Source: Serratia sp. DD3 (GTDB lineage: Bacteria; Pseudomonadota; Gammaproteobacteria; Enterobacterales; Enterobacteriaceae). From it: DNA of 49,041 bases. A model generated the notes under the pieces. That model worked only from the letters and a program-made list of their open reading frames with translations, did not search any database and was not told the origin of the DNA. Location of the stretch: contig NZ_AYKS02000077.1 of assembly GCF_000496755.2 (NCBI RefSeq), positions 1 to 49,041 of the forward strand, written 5' to 3'. Positions 30,076 through 43,076 of the stretch are shown in pieces (within the stretch, counting starts at the first letter, position 1; each line of letters begins with the position of its first letter). The position numbers and the translations under genes were made by a program.

Positions 30076-31560
30076 ATGATAATGAACACACCTATGTTAG
30101 TGACCTTTTTGGTTTACATTTTCGGGATGATATTGATCGGTTTGCTTGCCTATCGAGCCACCAAGAATTTCGATGATTACATCTTGGGGGGGCGCCGGTT
30201 GGGGAGTGTGGTGACCGCATTGTCCGCTGGGGCATCAGATATGAGTGGTTGGTTGCTGATGGGGTTGCCGGGCGCCATTTTTCTTTCTGGTATTTCAGAA
30301 AGTTGGATAGCTATCGGGTTGACCATTGGCGCTTACTTCAACTGGAAGTTAGTGGCGGGGCGCTTGCGTGTGCATACAGAAGCCAATAATAATGCGCTGA
30401 CCTTACCGGACTATTTCACCAGTCGTTTTGAAGATAAAAGTAAGCTACTACGCGTGATTTCCGCGATCGTCATTCTGCTGTTTTTCACTATCTATTGTGC
30501 ATCGGGGATTGTTGCTGGTGCTCGCTTGTTTGAAAGTACCTTTGGTATGAGTTACCAAACTGCTCTGTGGGCCGGTGCTGCCGCGACAATATTGTATACC
30601 TTTATTGGTGGGTTTCTGGCAGTAAGCTGGACAGATACGGTGCAAGCCAGTCTGATGATTTTTGCGCTGATCCTCACACCGGTGATGGTTATCTTCGCCG
30701 TCGGTGGCATCGACAGTTCCATCTTGGTCATTGGTGATAAAAACCCTGCCAATCTGGATATGATGAAGGGGCTGAATTTAGTGGCCATCTTGTCATTGTT
30801 GGGCTGGGGGCTGGGTTATTTTGGTCAGCCACATATTCTGGCGCGTTTTATGGCGGCAGATTCTCATCATACCATCCGTAATGCGCGTCGTATCAGTATG
30901 ACCTGGATGGTGCTATGCCTGGCGGGGACCATTGCTGTGGGTTTCTTCGGTATTGCCTATTTTGCCAATAACCCGGCGCAGGCGGGTAATGTGTCACAAA
31001 ATGGCGAACGGGTATTTATTGAGTTGGCGATGTTGCTGTTCAATCCATGGATTGCCGGTATTCTGCTGTCTGCGATCCTGGCAGCGGTAATGAGTACTTT
31101 GAGTTGCCAACTGCTGGTCTGTTCCAGCGCTATCACCGAGGATTTGTATAAAGCCTTCTTCCGTAACGGTGCCAGTCAGCGTGAGCTGGTATGGGTGGGC
31201 CGTGTGATGGTGTTGGTCGTGGCGCTGGTGGCTATCGCCCTGGCTTCTAATCCAGAGAACCGCGTGCTGGGTCTGGTGAGTTATGCCTGGGCAGGTTTTG
31301 GCGCGGCATTTGGTCCGGTGGTGTTGATTTCAGTAATGTGGCCACGTATGACCCGCAATGGGGCCTTGGCGGGGATGCTGGTTGGGGCGATTACAGTGAT
31401 TGTCTGGAAACAGTATGCCTGGTTGAATCTCTATGAAATTATTCCAGGTTTTCTGTTTGGCAGTATCGCGATTGTGTTGGTGAGCTTGATGGGGCGTAAA
31501 CCTTCAGCCAGCATAACCCAGCGTTTTGAACAAGCCGAAGCGCAATTTAAAACGGTGTGA
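30076..31560 (+). CDS. putP: Sodium/proline symporter PutP
   Basis: 494-residue inner-membrane Na+/proline symporter of the SSS family with about 13 membrane segments. Closely matches E. coli PutP: TKNFDDYILGGR, SAGASDMSGWLLMGLPGA (Na+ and proline site), ARLFESTFGMSY and LGYFGQPHILARFMAADSHH. It supplies proline to PutA. Three in-frame ATGs compete; GGAGAG four bases before ATG 30076 (MIMNTPML) and the E. coli N-terminus (MAISTPML) favour it over 30064 or 30082. Confidence 0.95.
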   Translation: MIMNTPMLVTFLVYIFGMILIGLLAYRATKNFDDYILGGRRLGSVVTALSAGASDMSGWLLMGLPGAIFLSGISESWIAIGLTIGAYFNWKLVAGRLRVHTEANNNALTLPDYFTSRFEDKSKLLRVISAIVILLFFTIYCASGIVAGARLFESTFGMSYQTALWAGAAATILYTFIGGFLAVSWTDTVQASLMIFALILTPVMVIFAVGGIDSSILVIGDKNPANLDMMKGLNLVAILSLLGWGLGYFGQPHILARFMAADSHHTIRNARRISMTWMVLCLAGTIAVGFFGIAYFANNPAQAGNVSQNGERVFIELAMLLFNPWIAGILLSAILAAVMSTLSCQLLVCSSAITEDLYKAFFRNGASQRELVWVGRVMVLVVALVAIALASNPENRVLGLVSYAWAGFGAAFGPVVLISVMWPRMTRNGALAGMLVGAITVIVWKQYAWLNLYEIIPGFLFGSIAIVLVSLMGRKPSASITQRFEQAEAQFKTV

Positions 31561-31565
31561 GTGGT

Positions 31566-31582
31566 GCGCGGCCTGGCCGCGC
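31566..31582 (+). terminator. GC-rich hairpin after putP
   Basis: Palindrome GCGCGGCC-T-GGCCGCGC begins six bases after the putP stop. A second inverted repeat, TCAAGTTGC / GCAACTTGA, lies at 31598-31628. No T-run follows either, so they may stabilise the mRNA end rather than terminate. Confidence 0.4.
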
Positions 31583-31804
31583 CAGATGCCAGTGTATTCA
31601 AGTTGCTGCTAACCCGGTGGCAACTTGACTAATAATCCATCGTGGCGGAAGGGGCGTTACTTGGATTTATTTACCCGATTTTAATCTGCGCACTTTAGTG
31701 ACATTGTTCATGTTGAGCAGAGGAAAATAGGTCGAAAACACAGCGTGTATAAATTATCATCAAATAATATTTTTTTTACATTTTAGTAACGCAAGGCGTT
31801 TGAA

Positions 31805-31846
31805 TGTCATTATACTGTAATCAACGGGCGGTAGTTTTCATATGAT
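31805..31846 (+). promoter_or_regulatory. Pho-box-like promoter upstream of phoH
   Basis: TGTCA at 31805 and TGTAA at 31816 are 11 bp apart, the spacing of PhoB direct repeats (CTGTCAT consensus), and TATGAT at 31841 can serve as -10. E. coli phoH is a PhoB target, which supports the reading. Confidence 0.5.
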
Positions 31847-31884
31847 GTACAGTGTAACGCTGCATAATCATGACGAGGATCACT

Positions 31885-32151
31885 ATGGTCAAGTCCTTGG
31901 TTGGGCGACAAACAACAAAAAATACACCTTCCCTGATTTCTCGTTGTAACGAGGGCGCACACTTCGACCCTCAATTTTTGACCCACTCCCGGTCTCTATT
32001 ACCTTCTGACTCGACTCACTTGCTGTTTTATATTTCACATCATCTACAGGGTTCGATGAAGAAATACGGTTCGCTCTGGCCCGTAACTATTCACGTTATT
32101 TTATCGGCAAATACTGGCTCTAAAGGAGAGCAAAACCTCATCCGTGTGTGA
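31885..32151 (+). CDS. Possible leader reading frame upstream of phoH (88 aa)
   Basis: ATG with GAGGAT close upstream opens a frame starting MVKSLVGRQTTKNTPSLISR, between the Pho-box-like element and phoH, in a different frame from phoH. I know no homologue. It may be a regulatory leader or simply an untranslated 5' region of about 350 nt. The gap 31561-32212 holds no other candidate. Confidence 0.25.
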   Translation: MVKSLVGRQTTKNTPSLISRCNEGAHFDPQFLTHSRSLLPSDSTHLLFYISHHLQGSMKKYGSLWPVTIHVILSANTGSKGEQNLIRV

Positions 32152-32212
32152 AACATAATCGCGCAGTATCTGATATTGCTGCGGTAGGTGAAACAAACTG
32201 TAAGGTGCCACT

Positions 32213-33001
32213 ATGGGAAGACAGAAAGCAGTAATCAAAGCACGCCGTGAAGCTAAACGCGTAATTCGCCGTGATACACGTAGCCATCGCCAGCGTGAAG
32301 AAGAGAGCGTCACTTCGCTAGTACAAATGGGGGGCGTTGAATCCATCGGAATGGCCCGTGACTGTCGTGATAATTCTACCATTGAGGCGAGAACGGAAGC
32401 TCAAGCTCATTACTTATCAGCCATAGAAAATAAACAGTTAATCTTTGCCGTCGGTGAGGCGGGTTGTGGCAAAACCTACATTAGTGCCGCCAAAGCAGCT
32501 GATGCACTGATACATAAAGAGGTCGAACGAATTATTGTTACTCGGCCGGTGCTACAAGCAGATGAAGACCTTGGTTTTTTGCCTGGCGATATCTCTGAGA
32601 AGTTTGCTCCTTATTTCCGGCCAGTGTATGACATTCTGCTACGCCGTTTGGGGTCGTCGTTTATGCAATATTGCTTGCGACCGGAAATTGGTAAAGTGGA
32701 GATTGCGCCTTTTGCTTATATGCGTGGGCGTACCTTCGAAAATGCCGTGGTGATCCTGGATGAAGCTCAGAACGTCACAGCCAGCCAGATGAAGATGTTC
32801 CTGACACGTTTGGGTGAGAATGTGACAGTCATTGTTAATGGCGATATTACCCAATGCGATTTGCCGCGAGGAGTCAAATCGGGTCTGAGTGATGCGCTGG
32901 CGCGCTTTGCTGAGGATGAGTTGATCGGTATTATCCAGTTTGATAAACAGGACTGTGTACGTTCCATTTTGTGCCAACGTACACTCAATGCTTACAGTTA
33001 A
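32213..33001 (+). CDS. phoH: PhoH family ATPase
   Basis: 262-residue cytosolic ATPase of the PhoH family. Walker A GEAGCGKT is at residues 81-88 and Walker B is VVILDEAQN. The basic N-terminus MGRQKAVIKARREAKR is very close to E. coli PhoH. It is a phosphate-starvation-induced protein, with proposed RNA-related ATPase/helicase activity in the family, though its exact job in enterics is unknown. AAGGTG precedes the ATG. The Pho-box-like element 390 bp upstream suggests PhoB control. A hairpin terminator follows. Confidence 0.93.
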   Translation: MGRQKAVIKARREAKRVIRRDTRSHRQREEESVTSLVQMGGVESIGMARDCRDNSTIEARTEAQAHYLSAIENKQLIFAVGEAGCGKTYISAAKAADALIHKEVERIIVTRPVLQADEDLGFLPGDISEKFAPYFRPVYDILLRRLGSSFMQYCLRPEIGKVEIAPFAYMRGRTFENAVVILDEAQNVTASQMKMFLTRLGENVTVIVNGDITQCDLPRGVKSGLSDALARFAEDELIGIIQFDKQDCVRSILCQRTLNAYS

Positions 33002-33018
33002 TCAGCTTTAACTGCATG

Positions 33019-33050
33019 GCCGCAACGGAAACGTTGCGGCTATTTCAATT
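33019..33050 (+). terminator. phoH terminator
   Basis: Nine-bp stem GCCGCAACG / CGTTGCGGC with a GAAA tetraloop, followed by TATTTCAATT. Confidence 0.7.
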
Positions 33051-33273
33051 GTTTACTTATTTTTATCAGACGTGATTTGTCAACGAGACGAAATATTTTA
33101 TTGCATAAATTTTTATATTAACGCGCTTGCTTAACTTGATTAGGTGGTTAGAAAAGAATAGGGTTATCGATAGAGTAAATACGTTGAATTAATATTTTCT
33201 GGATTCAACAATAAATTGCCATTTCACAGTAGTAAGGGAGTAGAACAAAACTATTTCCAGGAGGTCGTAAGCG

Positions 33274-33972
33274 GTGTTAACCAGAGATTTTCTGCAGAAG
33301 GCGGATTGTAAAACAGCATTTGGTGCTATTGATGAGTCGTTGTTGCTGACAGCAGAACAGCGTTCAGCCTCATTGGCGCAAACCCTTGCCCAGCGCCCAG
33401 CCAACAGCCCGGTATGGGTTTTCGGCTATGGTTCGCTGATGTGGAATCCGATATTTGAAGCAGAAGAAGTCCGTCCTGCCATTTTAAAGGGGTGGCACCG
33501 GGAGTTTTGCCTGCGTTTAACTGCCGGGCGCGGCACTCCGCATCAACCCGGGCGTATGTTGGCGCTGCAAGAGGGCGGGCAAACCACGGGGTTAGCTTTC
33601 CGCTTGCCGGAACATAACGTACAGGAAGAGCTAGAGTTATTGTGGAAGCGTGAAATGCTCACCGATTGTTATCTGCCAATCTGGTGTGATTTGACGTTGC
33701 AGGAGCATGGCCAGGTGGCCAATGCCTTGGTCTTTGTCATGAATTCACAGCATCCTCTGTTTGAGGCTGATACCTGTCATCAAGTCATCGCTCCTTTAAT
33801 CGCCTCCGCCAGCGGTCCACTGGGCAGCAACGCGCAATACCTGTTTGCCTTGGACAATGAACTGAAACAGCATGGAATGAAAGATGACTGTATTGGTGAG
33901 TTGGTGAACACGGTGCGCCAGTGGCTACAGCAAAATAGCACCGGTATGCTGGGTAGTGAAGCCACGGCGTAA
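33274..33972 (+). CDS. chaC: ChaC glutathione-specific gamma-glutamylcyclotransferase
   Basis: 232-residue cytosolic enzyme that cleaves glutathione to 5-oxoproline and Cys-Gly. The substrate loop VFGYGSLMWNP near residue 50 and the catalytic Glu region ELLWKREM are present; the whole chain matches E. coli ChaC. It uses a GTG start, supported by AGGAGGT eight bases upstream and by the homologue's N-terminus (MITRDFL... versus MLTRDFL... here). No chaA or chaB lies next to it, unlike in E. coli. Monocistronic, with a hairpin after it. Confidence 0.93.
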   Translation: MLTRDFLQKADCKTAFGAIDESLLLTAEQRSASLAQTLAQRPANSPVWVFGYGSLMWNPIFEAEEVRPAILKGWHREFCLRLTAGRGTPHQPGRMLALQEGGQTTGLAFRLPEHNVQEELELLWKREMLTDCYLPIWCDLTLQEHGQVANALVFVMNSQHPLFEADTCHQVIAPLIASASGPLGSNAQYLFALDNELKQHGMKDDCIGELVNTVRQWLQQNSTGMLGSEATA

Positions 33973-33999
33973 GTAAGCAATTAACTCCCCTCCGGTAAC

Positions 34000-34031
34000 C
34001 AAGCCGCTGAAAGCTCAGGATCAGCGGCTTG
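34000..34031 (+). terminator. Hairpin after chaC
   Basis: Perfect 11-bp stem CAAGCCGCTGA / TCAGCGGCTTG with a 10-nt loop, 28 bp past the stop. No strong T-run. Confidence 0.5.
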
Positions 34032-34120
34032 TGAGTATCAATAAAAAAATAATTTTCACTTGCATAGAATATCGCCATTAATGACGATTTCAGCCCTTGT
34101 TTTTGCCATTATTAATTACC

Positions 34121-34150
34121 AATGCATAACTATTGCATAATTATGCAATA
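34121..34150. promoter_or_regulatory. ArgR-box-like palindromes upstream of astC
   Basis: 34131-34150 is a perfect 20-bp palindrome, TATTGCATAATTATGCAATA, which fits the ArgR core TGAATWWWWATTCA in 12 of 14 positions. A partial copy (AATGCATAACTATTGCAT) abuts it at 34121-34138. Paired boxes are typical for ArgR, which activates ast in enterics. I found no well-spaced sigma-54 promoter in 34150-34396. Confidence 0.55.
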
Positions 34151-34318
34151 TAACTCTTTGTTTTTACAGCAAAAATTAAAAAAATTGGCTAAAAACTAAA
34201 GCTGGCTTCTTGCGCTACTCTACACTTACCTCTATAGCATGGTGATTTTAACCATTAATTAACATTTCCTTTTCGTTCTGAATGTATGCCAGCGTTGCTC
34301 TACCGGCCATGGAACTGA

Positions 34319-35611
<1,293 letters not shown>

Positions 35612-35617
35612 TCATGG

Positions 35618-35640
35618 GGCGGTGCCGAGTAGGCACCGCC
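35618..35640 (+). other. Hairpin in the astC-astA gap
   Basis: Perfect 9-bp stem GGCGGTGCC / GGCACCGCC with a 5-nt loop and no T-run. Probably an mRNA-stability or attenuating structure inside the operon. Confidence 0.5.
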
Positions 35641-35662
35641 GATAACCATTGAGGTGAGTATT

Positions 35663-38166
<2,504 letters not shown>

Positions 38167-38189
38167 TCGCCCCAAGATGGGAGAGAAAA

Positions 38190-39530
38190 ATGTTGGGATA
38201 TGAAGTCAATTTTGATGGGCTGGTGGGTTTGACCCATCACTATGCGGGGTTGTCGTTCGGTAACGAGGCATCAACCCTGCACAGTAACAGTGTCTCCAAC
38301 CCCAAGTTAGCCGCCAAACAAGGGCTGCTGAAAATGAAAGCCTTGGCAGACTTGGGCTTTCAACAAGGCGTTTTGCCGCCACAAGAGCGGCCCCATCTCC
38401 CTACACTGCGTAAACTGGGCTTTAGTGGCAGCGATGAACAGATCTTGGTGCAGGCGATGCGTACCGCTCCGCGCTTGCTTTCTGCCCTCAGTTCCGCCTC
38501 TTCAATGTGGACAGCTAACGCCGCTACCGTTTCGCCCTCGGCAGATAGTCGGGATGGCAAGGTGCATTTTACCGCAGCGAATTTGAACAATAAATTTCAC
38601 CGGGCCATCGAGGCTGAAACCACCTCAGCGGTGTTACGTGCCATTTTTAACGATGACCGCTATTTTGCCCACCATGACGCTTTGCCCTCGGTAGCGCTCT
38701 TTGGCGATGAGGGAGCCGCCAATCATAACCGCCTGGGGAAGGACTATGCCAAGCCTGGGGTGCAACTCTTTGTTTATGGTAAGCAGGAGTTTGGTGGGGA
38801 AAGTGGCCCAGTGCGCTATCCGGCCCGTCAGACCCGGGAGGCCAGCGAGGCGATTGCTCGCTTGCATCAGTTGAATGAACCACAAACGCTGTTTTTGCAA
38901 CAAAACCCAGCCGTGATCGACCAAGGGGTATTCCATAACGACGTCATTGCGGTGAGCAACCAGCAGGTGCTTTTTTACCATCAACAAGCATTCCTCCATG
39001 CGCAGCAGGGGCTAGAACAACTACGCCGCAAAATGGCCTCGGTCGAGGCGGAATTAGTGGCGATTGAAGTCCCCACCTCCCGTGTCAGTGTGGCCGATGC
39101 CGTGGGCACTTACTTGTTTAACAGCCAGATCCTCACCAAACAGAATGGCAAAATGATGATTATCGTGCCGGAAGAGTCGCGTCAGCACGCTGCGGTGTGG
39201 CACTACCTGAATGAGATAGTCACCAGCGGCGGCCCAATTGATGAAATCAAGGTGTTCACTCTGCGAGAGAGTATGCGCAATGGTGGCGGGCCGGCTTGTC
39301 TGCGCTTACGGGTGGCGATGAATGAGGCTGAACTCCAGGCCGTGAACCCCGGTGTGATGATGGATGATTGCTTGTTTAGCAGGCTGAATGAGTGGGTCGA
39401 TCACTACTATCGCGACCGTCTGACCGCGAGCGATCTGGCTGATCCTCTGTTATTGCTTGAGGGACGAGAGGCACTGGACACATTGACATCGATTCTTGGG
39501 CTCGGTTCGATTTACGCCTTTCAGCAATAA
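38190..39530 (+). CDS. astB: N-succinylarginine dihydrolase AstB
   Basis: 446-residue hydrolase of the amidinotransferase-fold family, second AST step: succinylarginine to succinylornithine, CO2 and two NH3. It begins with [20 protein letters not shown], and the catalytic Cys is in [18 protein letters not shown] precedes ATG 38190; nine extra codons upstream overlap astD and are not family sequence. Lies 23 bp after astD. Confidence 0.95.
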   Translation: MLGYEVNFDGLVGLTHHYAGLSFGNEASTLHSNSVSNPKLAAKQGLLKMKALADLGFQQGVLPPQERPHLPTLRKLGFSGSDEQILVQAMRTAPRLLSALSSASSMWTANAATVSPSADSRDGKVHFTAANLNNKFHRAIEAETTSAVLRAIFNDDRYFAHHDALPSVALFGDEGAANHNRLGKDYAKPGVQLFVYGKQEFGGESGPVRYPARQTREASEAIARLHQLNEPQTLFLQQNPAVIDQGVFHNDVIAVSNQQVLFYHQQAFLHAQQGLEQLRRKMASVEAELVAIEVPTSRVSVADAVGTYLFNSQILTKQNGKMMIIVPEESRQHAAVWHYLNEIVTSGGPIDEIKVFTLRESMRNGGGPACLRLRVAMNEAELQAVNPGVMMDDCLFSRLNEWVDHYYRDRLTASDLADPLLLLEGREALDTLTSILGLGSIYAFQQ

Positions 39531-39543
39531 CGGAGGAAAGCCG

Positions 39544-40554
39544 ATGGACCTATTAGCCCTGACTTTGGCAGCTAAGCCCCCCGGTCATACCAGGGGGGAA
39601 ACCACCACATTACGTTGGCAGTGGCTCGGGGAAGGGCTGCTGGAGCTCTGCCCAGTACAGGGTTATCAGCAAGCAGTGGTGATCTCAGCCGGCATCCATG
39701 GTAATGAAACCGCCCCCATCGAGTTGCTCAATCAATTGGTGGAGGAGCTAATCCAGGGCATCAGGCCATTGGCGGTGCGTCTGCTGGTGGTACTGGGCAA
39801 CCCAATGGCGATGCGTGCCAATAAACGCTACCTGACACAGGATATTAATCGGCTGTTTGGTGGCCGTTATCGCCAATGTTCTCTCACTGAGGAGAGTGCG
39901 CGGGTGCAACAGTTGGAACAGGTGGTCAGCGCTTTTTTTAACGGCGAAGGGGCGGGACGGGTTCATTACGATCTTCATACTGCCATCCGCGCGTCACTGT
40001 ACCCGCGCTTTGCTCTGCTGCCTTATCAGCAAACCGCTTATAACCCGGCCATGCTCGCCTGGCTGGAGGCCGCAGAATTGGATGCGTTGGTGATCCATCA
40101 AGCAGCGGGGGGGACATTTAGCCATTTTACCTGTGAACATCTGCAAGTGGCCAGTTGTACCCTTGAGTTAGGCAAAGCCCGGCCATTTGGTGATAACGAC
40201 CTGCGGCAGTTTAGTGCTATCAATGGGGCACTACAGGCGTTAATCAGTGGGCAGCCTTTACCAATAGGCCGCCAGGCACCGATAAGTGTTTTTCGTGTTG
40301 AACAATCCATTATCAAGCGCAGTGAAGCCTTTAGCCTCTATTTAAGCGATGATACCGCCAACTTTACCCCGCTCGCGCAAGGTAGCTTACTGTATGAACA
40401 GCCGGGAGAGAGCTACCAGGTTCCCTATGCCAATGCACGGATATTATTCCCCAACCCCAATGTCGCGCTGGGCTTACGGGCGGGCATGATAGTGACGGAA
40501 GTGCCACGTGACAGGCTCTTTCCTTCTCTTAATGACGGCCATTACTGTGAGTAG
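39544..40554 (+). CDS. astE: Succinylglutamate desuccinylase AstE
   Basis: 336-residue zinc carboxypeptidase-like enzyme, last AST step: succinylglutamate to succinate plus glutamate. Zinc ligands are in AGIHGNETAPIE (His, Glu) and DLHTAIR (His). GGAGG six bases before ATG 39544 fixes the start; the frame from 39496 overlaps astB. It is somewhat longer than the E. coli protein (322). A short hairpin with TTTTTT at 40604-40625 probably ends the operon. Confidence 0.94.
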   Translation: MDLLALTLAAKPPGHTRGETTTLRWQWLGEGLLELCPVQGYQQAVVISAGIHGNETAPIELLNQLVEELIQGIRPLAVRLLVVLGNPMAMRANKRYLTQDINRLFGGRYRQCSLTEESARVQQLEQVVSAFFNGEGAGRVHYDLHTAIRASLYPRFALLPYQQTAYNPAMLAWLEAAELDALVIHQAAGGTFSHFTCEHLQVASCTLELGKARPFGDNDLRQFSAINGALQALISGQPLPIGRQAPISVFRVEQSIIKRSEAFSLYLSDDTANFTPLAQGSLLYEQPGESYQVPYANARILFPNPNVALGLRAGMIVTEVPRDRLFPSLNDGHYCE

Positions 40555-40603
40555 CTAGATGCTGAGCGACGCAATAGGATGAAGGCTTCTTGGTTAGTTG
40601 AAT

Positions 40604-40625
40604 AATGCGCATCAGGGCATTTTTT
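40604..40625 (+). terminator. Probable ast operon terminator
   Basis: AATGC / GCATT stem followed by TTTT. It overlaps the 3' end of the convergent AraC-family gene. Confidence 0.4.
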
Positions 40626-40998
40626 GATAAATCACATGGAGCGGTGGCGCGATAGGGAGATCAAGGCTTGGATCCTGGCGGAAATCATAGGGCGTGATAT
40701 TGAAGCGTTTTCTGAACATATAGGTAAAGTGCGACTGTGAGCCGAAGCCAAAGTCCAACGCAATATCGAAAATTGGCGCATCACTGCTACGCAGTTGATA
40801 CACCGCCCCAGCGAGACGACGTTCGCGGATATATTTGCCCAGTGAAATCCCGGTCGCCTCTTTGAACAGTTTCTGCATATGCCAGAGCGAGTAGCCGGAG
40901 TAAGCGGCCAACTCTTCAAGATGGATCACACGCCCGAGATGGGTTTCAACCCATTTACTGAGCGCGCAGACTAATGAGAGATGATGTGCCTGTATCAA
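40612..40998 (-). CDS. AraC-family regulator, MarA/SoxS/Rob-like
   Basis: 128-residue protein consisting almost wholly of the two helix-turn-helix AraC domain: SGYSLWHMQKLFKEATGISLGKYIRERRLAGAVYQLR and DIALDFGFGSQSHFTYMFRKRFNITPYDFRQ. The lack of a sensor domain and its length place it with MarA, SoxS and the N-terminal half of Rob. Such proteins control efflux, porin and oxidative-stress genes. Pattern matches do not separate MarA from SoxS, and no marR or soxR is adjacent. Convergent with astE. Confidence 0.85.
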   Translation of the reverse strand: MIQAHHLSLVCALSKWVETHLGRVIHLEELAAYSGYSLWHMQKLFKEATGISLGKYIRERRLAGAVYQLRSSDAPIFDIALDFGFGSQSHFTYMFRKRFNITPYDFRQDPSLDLPIAPPLHVIYQKMP

Positions 40999-41691
40999 TA
41001 GATTTACCCAGTTGCCGATGTCGTGATTAAAACCAGTCGTTATGCAACCTGCTGTTATAGGTTGTTACTTAGCCTACCTGACCGAGCTCGGGTTGTCACC
41101 TTGGGGCAGCAAAACGGCACATTGACCAGTTGTTTGAACCACACAAGATCACCCAACACTATTTGGGTAAAAGTGAAAAAACAGCTAATCTGAAAGAGTG
41201 AAAGTGATCGTGGCCTACCTACAGTCTTGGCCTGAAAGATCAATCAGCACCACAGAGTGCCCCGTAACAACGTTATGTTGAAGAGGTAATCACATGCTAA
41301 TAACTATGATTGTTACTCTTTTTGTCATCGTCGGAGTCGTTGCTTTTATGGCAATGCCAGTGATGGAGGTTAATCATAAGGTAGGCATCGGAGGTAAAGA
41401 GCGGTGAAACCAGAGAACAACCTACCCAGTAAATTAATTGAATAATGGCGTGCTCGGGTAGGGTACGTCATTATCACTTCAACAGACCGCTGATATAATC
41501 GCGGTGTCCTTGATGTCAGTCCGCAACGCGCATCCACTTGGGTATATACTCGTTGTATTCCGAGTTGCGAAGGTGTTGACTAGGCTCAGCATTTTAATCA
41601 TCGGATGCGTTATGCTGTAGGTTGTTGGATAACCGGGTATACCAACCTTGGCTTTACTTTTCTTCGCTTTGGCTAACGAGATAATAATATT
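40999..41691. other. Intergenic region before cbpA
   Basis: Contains one micro-protein candidate (41294-41407). Around 41520-41575 lies CACTTGGGTATATACTCGTT followed by GTATTCCGAGTTGCG, resembling the TACTTCAAGTTGC-type repeat fragments scattered in Yersinia genomes. A 62-codon minus-strand frame at 41055-41243 has no RBS and is not called. Confidence 0.4.
41294..41407 (+). CDS. Putative 37-residue membrane micro-protein
   Basis: Reads MLITMIVTLFVIVGVVAFMA, then MPVMEVNHKVGIGGKER. One strong N-terminal transmembrane helix with a positively charged tail, predicted N-out/C-in. AGAGG lies eight bases before ATG. I do not recognise it among known enteric micro-proteins. Stands alone between the AraC regulator and cbpA. 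Confidence 0.55.
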   Translation: MLITMIVTLFVIVGVVAFMAMPVMEVNHKVGIGGKER

Positions 41692-42627
41692 ATGGAAATG
41701 AAGGATTATTATGCCATTTTAGGGGTTAAACCCTCAGATGATATCAAAGCCATCAAAACGGCTTATCGACGGTTGGCGCGTAAGTATCACCCAGATGTCA
41801 GTACTGAAGCGGATGCCGAAGCACGGTTTAAAGAGGTCGCGGAAGCCTATGAAGTACTGAAAGATAGTGAGCGCCGAGCAGAATATGATGAGTTGCTAAA
41901 ACACCGCAATGATCCTGACTTTGGTCGCAGGGCGTATCGTGAGGCTCATCATGGAGACAGTGGTAACGCTGAAGACTTCTCCGATATTTTTGCCTCTATG
42001 TTTGGTCAGCGTTCGCGGACCAACCAGCAACACCACCATCAACGTGCCGCTCGTGGTCAGGACGTTGAAATTGCTGCGGCTATGTTCCTGGAAGAAACAC
42101 TCAAAGAACAGACCAGAACGTTGAGTTATAACGTCCCGGTATACAACGCCTTTGGCTTGGTCGAGGAAGAGAAAGCCAAGACGCTCAATGTCAAGATCCC
42201 GGCAGGGGTCATGGATGGCGAACGTATCCGGGTGAAAGGTCAGGGCGTTCCTGGGGTTAATGGTGGGGCCAACGGTGATCTGTATCTGATTATCAAACTC
42301 GCGCCACACCCGTTGTTTGAGGTGATGGGGCATGATCTGGAGATTATCCTGCCGCTGGCACCTTGGGAAGCCGCTTTAGGAACCAAAGTATCCTTGCCCA
42401 CCCTGTCGGACAATATCTTGCTGACAATTCCCGCAGGCAGTCAGGCCGGGCAACGTTTGCGCGTTAAAGGGAAGGGCCTGGTCAGCAAAAAAGAGACCGG
42501 CAATTTATATGCGGTAATCAAGATTGTTATGCCAGCAAAACCAGACGACAAGAGTGCTGCGCTCTGGCAGCAACTGGCTGAGGCAAATCCGGTTTTTGAT
42601 CCGCGCACCGTATGGAGTAAAGCATAA
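41692..42627 (+). CDS. cbpA: CbpA, DnaJ-like co-chaperone / curved-DNA binding protein
   Basis: 311-residue type II Hsp40. The J domain is at residues 1-70 with HPD at 33-35, followed by a Gly/Phe-poor, His-rich linker, no zinc fingers, and two substrate-binding CTD domains ([22 protein letters not shown]). It cooperates with DnaK and binds curved DNA in stationary phase. The linker holds a run [11 protein letters not shown] not seen in E. coli CbpA. Its TAA overlaps the cbpM ATG. Confidence 0.96.
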   Translation: MEMKDYYAILGVKPSDDIKAIKTAYRRLARKYHPDVSTEADAEARFKEVAEAYEVLKDSERRAEYDELLKHRNDPDFGRRAYREAHHGDSGNAEDFSDIFASMFGQRSRTNQQHHHQRAARGQDVEIAAAMFLEETLKEQTRTLSYNVPVYNAFGLVEEEKAKTLNVKIPAGVMDGERIRVKGQGVPGVNGGANGDLYLIIKLAPHPLFEVMGHDLEIILPLAPWEAALGTKVSLPTLSDNILLTIPAGSQAGQRLRVKGKGLVSKKETGNLYAVIKIVMPAKPDDKSAALWQQLAEANPVFDPRTVWSKA

Positions 42628-42929
42628 TGGCTAGCATACAGATAACACTTACCATTACTGAGTTTTGCCTGCATACGGGCGTGACGGAGCCTGAACTGCA
42701 GGAGGTCGTTGGGTTAGGGGTGATTGAGCCCTGTGACCTGAATAGTGATAACTGGTTATTTGATGACCGAGCTTTGGTGGCATTCAATCGAGCTCAGCGG
42801 TTACAACGAGAACTTGACCTGGATTGGCCAGGCATTGCGGTAGCGCTGGAACTCTTGGGTGAAATTGATAGATTGCGCAAACATAACAATCAGTTACGTA
42901 ATCGTCTTGAACGTTTTATTGCTCAGTAA
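42627..42929 (+). CDS. cbpM: CbpM, modulator of CbpA
   Basis: 100-residue MerR-fold-like protein that binds the CbpA J domain and blocks both its DnaK stimulation and its DNA binding. TITEFCLHTGVTEPELQEVVGLGVIEP and LDLDWPGIAVALELLGEIDRLR follow the E. coli protein. The start shares a base with the cbpA stop, so translation is coupled. A hairpin ACCCGGGT / ACCCGGGT (42942-42965) follows without a T-run. Confidence 0.94.
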   Translation: MASIQITLTITEFCLHTGVTEPELQEVVGLGVIEPCDLNSDNWLFDDRALVAFNRAQRLQRELDLDWPGIAVALELLGEIDRLRKHNNQLRNRLERFIAQ

Positions 42930-43076
42930 TCAGCGAAGTACACCCGGGTATTTAATCACCCGGGTTGCTGTTGCCGTGGGTAAATATGATAGGTAGTGAT
43001 GCAAATGACGTTGGGAACGGCACCGGTGTTGGCAACAGCGTAGTTTGAATAAATTAGGTTAGCGATAAGGTTGTTT

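Noticed and set aside
40999..41243. Minus-strand 62-codon frame at 41055-41243
   Set aside because: No RBS, no recognisable sequence; probably chance.
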